Assembly (NCBI RefSeq): GCF_015461835.1
Contig: NZ_JACOPX010000015.1
Span: 124,001 to 188,000 of the forward strand
Source of the DNA: Pseudomonas neuropathica
GTDB taxonomy: Bacteria > Pseudomonadota > Gammaproteobacteria > Pseudomonadales > Pseudomonadaceae
Length of the DNA: 64,000 nt
Direction: 5' to 3'
Shown: one piece after another, positions 50,693 to 58,433 of the stretch
How the letters are laid out: the number at the start of each line of letters is the position of its first letter
Position numbering within the stretch: the stretch's first letter is position 1
Position numbers and translations under genes: made by a program
Notes under the pieces: model-generated
Seen by the model: the letters and a program-made list of their open reading frames with translations, nothing else
The model's database searches: none
Told to the model about the DNA's origin: nothing

Positions 50693-53600
50693 GCAACTTG
50701 AACGGCGTTCAGCCCAAGCAACTGAACCAACTGAACTCAAAAGAAGGCGATGCCTACACCGCTACTTCCGCTCCTGGCTGGTTCATCAAAGGCAATGCCA
50801 AATACGGCGAAGCGTTCTCACCTGAGCGCCCGGGCAACGAAGTGAAGTTTTTCACCACCGGTAGCGACTACTTCAAAGATGTCGCCAATGCGATAAAAAA
50901 CGCTAAGAAATCCATCTTCATTTCCGGCTGGCAGATCAACTACGAAGTGCGGCTGGAGGGTGAAACCCGGCTGTGGGACTGCTTGCACCATGCGTTGCAC
51001 AAAGGCGCGGCGCCGGACATCTACCTCATGCCTTGGCTGTCGCCGAAGGCCGCCGTTGATACCGGTGATCTGGAAACCATGGTGGCCGCGTTTGTTTTGA
51101 ATGCCGGTCTCGCGAAGAAAAAAGTCTGGTGCCTGCCGGCGATCCAGCAAAGTGACATGGGCACCCTTGGTCTGTTCTTTTCCCATCACCAGAAGATGGT
51201 GGTGATCGACAACGAAATCGCCTACGTCGGTGGGATCGACCTCGCCTACGGGCGCCGCGATGACAACAACTTTCGTCTGGCCGCCGAAGGCCGAACCGCC
51301 AACGAGTTTTACAACCCGTGCATCCCGCCGATCAAGGAAATCGAAGCCCACAAGCAATACCCGTACATGACCACCGTCGAGTTGATCGGCGCAGCCTTGA
51401 TGGAGGGTGATGTATTGAGCAAAGCCCAGCGCAAGCTGGCATGGGCAAAAGATAACAAGATGTTCAACGTGCTGCGGGAAGCCAAGAAAGACGCCGGCGA
51501 ATGGTTCGCCGAAAAGGGCAAGGACGGCCTGCGCTTGCTCGGTGCGGGTGCTGCGTACTCTACCGGCGGTGTGATCTACATTGCCGAGTTCATCCAGCAA
51601 CAGTTGACCGGAGACAACCTGGAAGGCTGGAAGAAAAGCTTGCGCCAATGGAAAACCTCGCTCGATGGCGCCGTCGGCACCATTGATCATGAAGTCCAGA
51701 CGCTGCAAAAAACCGACAGTGCCCTGACTGAACTGCGCCAGGAAGCCAAATCCATCAGCGAGGCCATTGGTGTGGCGCTGAACAAACCGGAGCAAGCCTC
51801 GGCCATTCAGCAGCGCGTCGAGAACTGGCTGGTGCGCGCGCAACAGAAAATTCCTGCGGTGACCGCGGTCACTCAGCCGGGTCGCGCCAAGTTGCAAACT
51901 CAGGTCACCCGCCTCAAGGGTGAAGTGCAGACCTGGGTAGAGCGCGCTGCTCCGCAGGCGGACAAGTTTCAACAAGACTTGTCCGCCTGGGCTGGCCAAG
52001 TCATTAAGTCCGGCGGTCAAATCAGCGAGCAGCTATTGAACGAAGGCAGCGAACTCACCAGCCTGTGGATCCAGCAAACAGGGCTGGGCGCGTTTTATGC
52101 CTGGCTCAACAACACGCCAACGCCGATTATCACCGCCAAGGCGATGACGGAATTCGAACAGATCTCCACCCCTTTTGTCCTCTACCTGCACTCGGTTCTC
52201 GACCGATTGAGCGATGCTCAAACGGGCCAGCCCTATTCGTACCTGGCCGACCCCGCGACCCGCCTGCTGCCACCCGGCGGCATGATGCTCGACAGCATCA
52301 AACAACCGCGCATGCCTTGGCATGACGTGCACATGCGCCTGGAAGGCAGCTCGGTTTATGACCTGTCGCGCAATTTCATTGATCGCTGGAACAGCCTGCA
52401 GGCGCGCTTCGACGGCAAAGTGCAGAAGATGCCAAGCGTGCTGACCGGCCTGCTGAAGTTCGCTGACAAGAACCTTGAGCCCGTCCCGTTCAAACCGCAC
52501 TACCTCGCGCAACCCGAACGTGTCGCACCAAAGGGCAAAATGAGCATGCAAGTACTGCGAAGCGCTCCGCTGCGCATGCAAACCGAAGAACGCCAGGGCG
52601 CCAGCAAGTCAGGCGCCAAAGCCCCAGCCTCCGCCCCGACAGGCGTTCAGGCAAATTGCATGCAGGCCATGCTGCAAGCGATCTCGGGGGCGCAGCATTT
52701 CATTTACATTGAGAATCAGTTTTTTCAGAGTGCGTATGGCGAGGACACAAAGCCCTCGGCCGACCTGATCAAAGGGCCAACGCAAAGCTTGATGAACATT
52801 TCCGGGCTGCCAGACTTTGAAACTTATAAAACGCGACTGCGCTTGGATGAAGTCGACAAAGACCCGAAAAAATTGCACAAGATCAATTATTTCGCACTGG
52901 CAGAGATGATACGAAACAAAGAAGCCGAAGCATTGACTCAAGGCATCATGCAGGTGTTGACCAACCAGTCAACCGTCGAAGGCCTGAACCTCCTGCAAAA
53001 GCCACAAACCGCCTTGATAAACCCGCTGTGCGAAGCGCTGGCCGATCGAATTGAACGCGCGATCGAAATGGGCGAGAACTTCCATGTCTACATGGTTCTT
53101 CCCGTGCACCCCGAAGGACCGCTCAACGCGATCAATCTGATGACTCAAGTTCACCTGACGATGCAAAGCATTTCTCTGGGCCAGCAGAGCTTGATAAAAC
53201 GAGTGCAGCGGGCGATGGCGATGAAGGAGCAGATGGATAGAGGCAGATCGGAAGCGGTCGCGAAGGCCGGTATAGAGCTCGCTGGAGACGGAACTGACAC
53301 GCTCAAGGTTTATGAAAAAATGAAATGGTCGAAATACCTGACTCTCTTGAATCTTCGGTCATGGGAACTGCTCGACCAGCCGGTTACGGAACAGATTTAC
53401 GTGCACAGTAAATTGCTTATTGCAGATGATCGTGTGGCGATACTCGGCAGCGCAAACATCAATGATCGCAGCCAGTTGGGTGATCGAGACTCCGAGTTGG
53501 CTGTGATCGTATCGGGCACGGTTTCGACACCTGCTCCAGTGAACGGAAAAAAACAACATCCCGTCTGCCCTGAGATCAAGGCGTTACGAGGCAAGCTGTG

Positions 53601-54075
53601 GCGCAAGTTGTTTGCGCTTGACGCCACAGATAAAGGCGTCAAAGTCCGGCCCGCTACGCTGCTGGGTAGTTTGATAGATGAACCTGCGTCACCGGAAACC
53701 TGGAAGGCGATTCAGAAACAAGCGCAAAAGAACTCTGATGCATACAGAGAAGCCTTTACTTTTATCCCAGGTGACGATGTATCAATCTGGCCGACTTGGA
53801 AAAAAAATCTAAAAACAGATACAGGCATGTCGACGGGTAAAAAAGAAAAGCCAATGCCTTTCGAAACTGAATTCTGGAAAAAATACAAACCCAGCGGAAT
53901 GCCAAGAGAAATCCTCGGATTTATAACAGCATTTCCTGTTAACTGGACAAAAAATGAAAATAATGACTCCGGTTTCAGCAAGACCATACTTGCTAAAATA
54001 CAACCCAACAAAAAGGAAGGTGAAGATATAGCTGTCGCAGCTTTAAACAATAACCGAGTCACGGAAAATTCATAA
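50689..54075 (+). CDS. Phospholipase D-type T6SS effector, PldA/Tle5-like
   Basis: An 1128-residue protein with two HKD motifs: H167-K169-D174 (HHQKMVVID) and H906-K908-D913 (VHSKLLIAD), both followed by the Gly-rich second part (VGGIDLAYGRRD; LGSANINDRS). The wide spacing and length match P. aeruginosa PldA, an H2-T6SS effector that attacks phosphatidylethanolamine. There is no signal peptide, so delivery depends on the VgrG just upstream. The region between the motifs is helical and partly coiled-coil (about 310-440). The 3' third becomes AT-rich. Antibacterial trans-kingdom activity is inferred from the family. Confidence 0.9.
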   Translation: MSNLNGVQPKQLNQLNSKEGDAYTATSAPGWFIKGNAKYGEAFSPERPGNEVKFFTTGSDYFKDVANAIKNAKKSIFISGWQINYEVRLEGETRLWDCLHHALHKGAAPDIYLMPWLSPKAAVDTGDLETMVAAFVLNAGLAKKKVWCLPAIQQSDMGTLGLFFSHHQKMVVIDNEIAYVGGIDLAYGRRDDNNFRLAAEGRTANEFYNPCIPPIKEIEAHKQYPYMTTVELIGAALMEGDVLSKAQRKLAWAKDNKMFNVLREAKKDAGEWFAEKGKDGLRLLGAGAAYSTGGVIYIAEFIQQQLTGDNLEGWKKSLRQWKTSLDGAVGTIDHEVQTLQKTDSALTELRQEAKSISEAIGVALNKPEQASAIQQRVENWLVRAQQKIPAVTAVTQPGRAKLQTQVTRLKGEVQTWVERAAPQADKFQQDLSAWAGQVIKSGGQISEQLLNEGSELTSLWIQQTGLGAFYAWLNNTPTPIITAKAMTEFEQISTPFVLYLHSVLDRLSDAQTGQPYSYLADPATRLLPPGGMMLDSIKQPRMPWHDVHMRLEGSSVYDLSRNFIDRWNSLQARFDGKVQKMPSVLTGLLKFADKNLEPVPFKPHYLAQPERVAPKGKMSMQVLRSAPLRMQTEERQGASKSGAKAPASAPTGVQANCMQAMLQAISGAQHFIYIENQFFQSAYGEDTKPSADLIKGPTQSLMNISGLPDFETYKTRLRLDEVDKDPKKLHKINYFALAEMIRNKEAEALTQGIMQVLTNQSTVEGLNLLQKPQTALINPLCEALADRIERAIEMGENFHVYMVLPVHPEGPLNAINLMTQVHLTMQSISLGQQSLIKRVQRAMAMKEQMDRGRSEAVAKAGIELAGDGTDTLKVYEKMKWSKYLTLLNLRSWELLDQPVTEQIYVHSKLLIADDRVAILGSANINDRSQLGDRDSELAVIVSGTVSTPAPVNGKKQHPVCPEIKALRGKLWRKLFALDATDKGVKVRPATLLGSLIDEPASPETWKAIQKQAQKNSDAYREAFTFIPGDDVSIWPTWKKNLKTDTGMSTGKKEKPMPFETEFWKKYKPSGMPREILGFITAFPVNWTKNENNDSGFSKTILAKIQPNKKEGEDIAVAALNNNRVTENS

Positions 54076-55421
54076 TGCGTCCTATTAAGCCAATCTACAT
54101 TTTACTCAGCTGCTATTTTCTTTTAACCCAAACTGCGCAAGCAGAAAACGCTAATACCACAACAATCACCAACACTGAATGCCTAGGGCGCTCGCTATTT
54201 GATATCAATCAAGATACATCATGGCACTTACTGAACGACCAGTGGGACTATACCGACCGCCTCAATTTTGCCACCTACACTCCGGACATAAGACTGGAGG
54301 ACAAAGAACTTAATTACGGCAGCGATCCAACAAATGATGCTTACAGCCTCGTCACTATAGATGTCAGTCCAAAAACTACTTTCGAAACATTTAAAAAACT
54401 GGTCGACAGACATAGCCCAAGCGTGGTTGAGGCGAAAGAACGAGTTATAAAAAATAAAATAGAAGAAATTTCAGTAGCCATGACCGGTGACTTGTCGCGC
54501 TCGGATCCTGATCAATACAAATCCTTAGAGGATGAAAGAGACGAGCTTAGGGAGAAATTTGACAAGTTGGGTAGAGCAACCATAGAGCGAGTTTTGTTAC
54601 CGGGCCTAATCACTGAATTCAAAGAACAAAAAAAACCTACTGAAAAACTCGAACTTGAACTTGAAACCTACCAGAAAGAGTTCGACAGCTATCCAACAGA
54701 CGAACTCTATGCCGAACAGTCCTCTTTCGAATTCGGCATGCCAAACGCCTACGGCGCTCGTCACCCCCACAAGCTTATCGTCCTGCTATGGCGCGACGAG
54801 CGCGTCTATCGTTTTGCCTTCGGCCAGCAGAGCGCCTATTCCAGACACAGAAGCTCGTTCGAAAAACTGCTTCCTGCCGCCCGTGATCTGCTAGCACGGT
54901 TCCGCACACGCGCCGAATTTGAGATACCCAAAGAGACTGGCTTTTGCCTGCCCTTCGGCTTCATCGCCGATGATGGCAAAGCCCACTACTCGATCACCAT
55001 GGCCTGGCATCCCACTGACAATCCGAACCTGCTTTACAGCCTGAGTTTGAGTGACGACATCGGCAAAGCCCTTAATCTGCTCCCGGTATTGACCACGCCG
55101 ATCATGGGCAACCCATTCCCAAGTGCCGGCGTCATTCAAACCTTCGGCCCTTCAAAAGTGCAAATCGGATCGCGCACAGGAATCATGGGCGGCAAGTATT
55201 ACAAGCCCACGGACCCGCAAGGCAAAGAAACTGAGGCCACAGAGCGATTCGTCATGACCGCAGGTCTGGCCAACAAGGGATATGAACCGAGCATGGTGTT
55301 GAAGGCCGAGAATTACGCTTCAACACAAGTCAGAACCTTTGAGCAGAGCAAGGAAGACTTCCTCAGCATTCTGAAAAGCTTCCGCCTACAACCGGGCATG
55401 GACAAACTGACCGGTAAGTGA
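54075..55421 (+). CDS. Exported candidate immunity protein, Tli4-like
   Basis: A 448-residue protein with a signal peptide (hydrophobic 6-20, cleavage near AQA). The C-terminal half, with GFCLPFGFIADDG, HYSITMAWHP and PNLLYSLSLSDDIG, resembles the Tli4-type T6SS immunity family. Its ATG shares a base with the effector stop (TAATG), the usual effector-immunity coupling. Periplasmic location fits a PLD acting on membrane lipids from that side. Its first ~650 nt are much more AT-rich than neighbours. The family call is by eye; cognate immunity is inferred from position. Confidence 0.75.
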   Translation: MRPIKPIYILLSCYFLLTQTAQAENANTTTITNTECLGRSLFDINQDTSWHLLNDQWDYTDRLNFATYTPDIRLEDKELNYGSDPTNDAYSLVTIDVSPKTTFETFKKLVDRHSPSVVEAKERVIKNKIEEISVAMTGDLSRSDPDQYKSLEDERDELREKFDKLGRATIERVLLPGLITEFKEQKKPTEKLELELETYQKEFDSYPTDELYAEQSSFEFGMPNAYGARHPHKLIVLLWRDERVYRFAFGQQSAYSRHRSSFEKLLPAARDLLARFRTRAEFEIPKETGFCLPFGFIADDGKAHYSITMAWHPTDNPNLLYSLSLSDDIGKALNLLPVLTTPIMGNPFPSAGVIQTFGPSKVQIGSRTGIMGGKYYKPTDPQGKETEATERFVMTAGLANKGYEPSMVLKAENYASTQVRTFEQSKEDFLSILKSFRLQPGMDKLTGK

Positions 55422-55523
55422 AAGCAGAATCCGGGGGGCGCAAATAGCGCAGATTTTTCCGTAAGGGAGACTTGGGTAAATCTGCCTCCCCCGCAAAACC
55501 TGAATGACTCAAGGAAGAACACA

Positions 55524-56891
55524 TTGAACCGTTTTGTTTTTACCCTGCTAGCCGCGCTACTACTGCCAGTTTCAGCGGCCTATGCGCAGGATGACTGCAG
55601 CCATGTCACCTCAAGTCTGGAAATGGTGCCCTGCTCGGAGGCGGCGAAGAAGGCTGCCGATACGCAGTTGAATTTCAGCTACAAGCAGCTAATGACGCGA
55701 CTTGAGTCTGACTATCGAGCAGATCCGGCATTGGGCGCGGAGTACGCCGCGAAGGTTAAAGAGTCGCAACGTGCGTGGTTGAAATTGCGCGATGCGAACT
55801 GCCCTTTGGAGGCATTCGAAATCGAGACGGGGATGCCGGCGCATGTGTTCGCGGTTAACTCGTGCATCGCTAGAATGAGTCGCGAGCGCTCGGCGTATCT
55901 GGACAAGATTGTCCCTGCGCTTGCATCCGATAAGAGCGCTTCGACGGCACCGACCAGCGACGCTTGCCCCTCGGAGGAGTTCGCGCCTTTCCTGACAGCG
56001 TTTTCCGCCAACAGCGAATCACAGCGCCGTCTGACTGCAATGACGGTCAAGTCGCTGGTGTTGAAACCGGTAGCTGGGAAGGATCGAAGTACCTTTGAGC
56101 CTTCGACCTCGGGAGTTAGTGGAACAACGTTCACCTATCCGCTGATGGCTGCAATCACACCCGGCAAGACACCTGGAGTCGAGATCGAACAGGTCGACGA
56201 CAGTCACGTCAACGTTGTGGATAAACGGGCGGGTAACAGCAATGTGAAAATCTTCAACTTCTCTCGTCAGGCGTGCTGGGTGCTTGAGGGGATTGAGGAT
56301 TGGTCGATCAGTGAGAAGGATCTTGTCGCAACAGAGAACCCGGGAATGAGCCGCGCCGAGAACTTCTGTTATCAGCGTGCCGAAGCGCTAGGTGGGCTGG
56401 GGTTTCTTGAGCAATACCCGCTGACTGTGGAGTTGATTGAAGCGTCGCTGGAAAATTTTGTGTGTGCTGCAGAATCGGGTGATGCACAGGCGAGCCTGTC
56501 GGCGGCAAGCCTAAGCCTTTCGCAAATGGCGTCTCAGTTGGAAACCCCTAAGGTTGAGGCGCTGTTCAAAGCGGCCTCGAAAATACCGAGTGGCGCGTTG
56601 GCCTATGCCACGTTTTTTTGTGTCGGAAACTCCACCGACTATAACGGCCCTTGCCTCCATCCCGAGCAGGCGAAAGAGCAGGTCATTCGGGCGATCACCA
56701 TGGGTTCCACAGACGCGATGAATTATCTGGCCTCGACCTTCGAGGGTGGCGAGTTTGGAACGAAGGATATGTCCCGGGCGTTAGCCTGTTATCAAATGGC
56801 GGCTGACAAAGGTAATCAGTTGGGCATCTTCAACGTGGGGCGATTGGGATCGACAGGTACGGCGCCGATCAAGGCCAGTCACTGCATCTGA
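55524..56891 (+). CDS. Exported LprI-like protein with Sel1-type repeats; second candidate immunity protein
   Basis: A 455-residue periplasmic protein with a signal peptide (VFTLLAALLLPVSAAYA). Residues about 24-130 are an LprI/DUF1311 domain (paired Cys, QRAWLKLRDANCPLE). The C-terminal ~150 residues hold helical Sel1-like repeats (GSTDAMNYLASTFEGGEFG; ALACYQMAADKGNQLG). The start is TTG at 55524 with AAGGAAG upstream; no ATG or GTG fits. It follows the Tli4-like gene by 102 nt. Sel1-type proteins occur beside PldB-like effectors in P. aeruginosa, as far as I recall, which supports but does not prove an immunity role. Confidence 0.72.
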   Translation: MNRFVFTLLAALLLPVSAAYAQDDCSHVTSSLEMVPCSEAAKKAADTQLNFSYKQLMTRLESDYRADPALGAEYAAKVKESQRAWLKLRDANCPLEAFEIETGMPAHVFAVNSCIARMSRERSAYLDKIVPALASDKSASTAPTSDACPSEEFAPFLTAFSANSESQRRLTAMTVKSLVLKPVAGKDRSTFEPSTSGVSGTTFTYPLMAAITPGKTPGVEIEQVDDSHVNVVDKRAGNSNVKIFNFSRQACWVLEGIEDWSISEKDLVATENPGMSRAENFCYQRAEALGGLGFLEQYPLTVELIEASLENFVCAAESGDAQASLSAASLSLSQMASQLETPKVEALFKAASKIPSGALAYATFFCVGNSTDYNGPCLHPEQAKEQVIRAITMGSTDAMNYLASTFEGGEFGTKDMSRALACYQMAADKGNQLGIFNVGRLGSTGTAPIKASHCI

Positions 56892-56918
56892 AATGCCGGG
56901 TCATGTCTGATGCGTTTT

Positions 56919-56981
56919 CGCAGTCGTTGGGTCTGAATCCGTCCGGTAAAACGTTTAGTTTTTGAGCATCTGACGACTGCG
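56919..56981. repeat. Long-loop inverted repeat CGCAGTCGT...ACGACTGCG
   Basis: Two perfect 9-nt arms separated by 45 nt, the right arm followed by ATTTTCCTTT. It lies in the gap after the LprI/Sel1 gene and may close the T6SS transcript, although the loop is long for a Rho-independent terminator. Confidence 0.4.
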
Positions 56982-57029
56982 ATTTTCCTTTAAACTCCCC
57001 ACCCCCAAGGAATGCGCTCAGGACACGGA

Positions 57030-58424
57030 ATGCCAGCCCCCTCGAACTCCCTTCGCCCCGCGTTAGTGCTCTGGCTATACGCCGCCGCAGTCGTGCACAT
57101 TCTCGCCGGCCTCACCCTGACCTGGGCGGGCCATTCCGGATTACTCGACGGCTATCTGCACACCCTCGAACTCGCATTCTGGGGCGCCGATGCGGTACCT
57201 GCGGCCGGCCACGAACAACAAGTCTGGTGGCTCGCGCTGTTCGGCGCGACGCTGCAAAGTTATTCGTTGTACATGCTCGCGTTGGTGCACTTGGGCAATC
57301 GCTTGAAAGCCCCGGCAGTCTGGGGCTGGTTGAGCGCCGGCATCCTGTTATGGGCGCCGCAGGACATGTGGCTCTCGGCGCAACAACAGGTCTGGTCGCA
57401 CCTGTGGCTCGACGGTTTTGCGTTGCTAGTGTTGTTGCCGCCGCTGTTCTGGTTGTATCGGCATGACCGCCGAAAGGCTTCTTCGGTAAAGGCGCCGAGC
57501 CAATCCAACCCGTTTGCCAACAGCACTTTCAAACGCGTGCTGATCACCGGCGGCACCGGGTTTATCGGTGAAGCCTTGGTCAATCAATTACTCGACGCCG
57601 GCCACTCGGTCAGCGTACTGACGCGCGATCCGTTGAGCGCGGCCAATCTATTCAACGGCCGCGTCCGCTGCGTGCATTCGCTTAGCGAACTCAGCCACGA
57701 CGACACCTTCGACGTAGTGATAAATCTCGCCGGCGCCCCTGTCGCCGGCCCACGCTGGACTCCCAAGCGTCAGGCGCAACTGCTCGCCAGTCGAGTCGGC
57801 ACCACCGAAGCGTTGATGACCTGGCTGAAGAACACCAAGCACAAACCAGCGCTATGGATTCAAGCTTCGGCCATCGGTTTCTACGGCGTGCGCGATGCCA
57901 GCGAAAGCCTCGACGAACACGCCAGCAAGGGCGACGGTTTCATGGCCGAACTCTGCGCGCGTTGGGAAGCCGCCGCGCAACCGGCCACTGAGTTTGGCGT
58001 GCGTCAGGTGGTGCTGCGTCTCGGCGTGGTGTTCGGCCCCGGCGGTGCTTTGACACCGCTGCTGCTGCCGTTCCGCCTGGGTTTCGGCGGGCACATGGGC
58101 GATGGTCAGCAGATCATGAGTTGGGTGCATCGCGACGATGTGCTTCAGGTGATCGCGCGGGCTTTCAACGACTACACTCTGCGTGGCACCTACAACATGG
58201 TCGCGCCCGAGACGGTCAGTCAGGCAGCGTTCGCCGAGCAGGCTGGCAAGGTCCTCAAGCGTCCGGTGTGGTTGCACATTCCCGCCGCGCCAGTGCGTGC
58301 AATGGCGGGGGAGATGGCGCAGTTGTTTTTCGACGGTCAGCGCGTGGTGCCGCAGCGTTTGACCGAGGCCGGCTACACATTCCGTTATCCCACCCTCGAT
58401 GCCGCTCTGCGCGATTTGACCTGA
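57030..58424 (+). CDS. TIGR01777-family oxidoreductase with N-terminal membrane domain
   Basis: A 464-residue fusion. Residues about 12-145 hold four hydrophobic segments of unknown family. From about 170 there is an extended-SDR domain with NAD site RVLITGGTGFIGEALVNQL, NLAGAPVAGPRWTPKR and SAIGFYGVRD, ending with a DUF1731 tail (AGYTFRYPTLDAALRDL). These are TIGR01777 (SDR39U1/YfcH) hallmarks; the substrate is unknown. ATG at 57030 has AGGA six bases upstream; ATG at 57012 is alternative. The next gene starts 9 nt downstream. Confidence 0.85.
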   Translation: MPAPSNSLRPALVLWLYAAAVVHILAGLTLTWAGHSGLLDGYLHTLELAFWGADAVPAAGHEQQVWWLALFGATLQSYSLYMLALVHLGNRLKAPAVWGWLSAGILLWAPQDMWLSAQQQVWSHLWLDGFALLVLLPPLFWLYRHDRRKASSVKAPSQSNPFANSTFKRVLITGGTGFIGEALVNQLLDAGHSVSVLTRDPLSAANLFNGRVRCVHSLSELSHDDTFDVVINLAGAPVAGPRWTPKRQAQLLASRVGTTEALMTWLKNTKHKPALWIQASAIGFYGVRDASESLDEHASKGDGFMAELCARWEAAAQPATEFGVRQVVLRLGVVFGPGGALTPLLLPFRLGFGGHMGDGQQIMSWVHRDDVLQVIARAFNDYTLRGTYNMVAPETVSQAAFAEQAGKVLKRPVWLHIPAAPVRAMAGEMAQLFFDGQRVVPQRLTEAGYTFRYPTLDAALRDLT

Positions 58425-58433
58425 GGATCGTCC

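Noticed and set aside
56892..57029. A small gene between the LprI/Sel1 and TIGR01777 genes
   Set aside because: The 138-nt gap has no frame with a start and ribosome site; it holds the long-loop inverted repeat instead.
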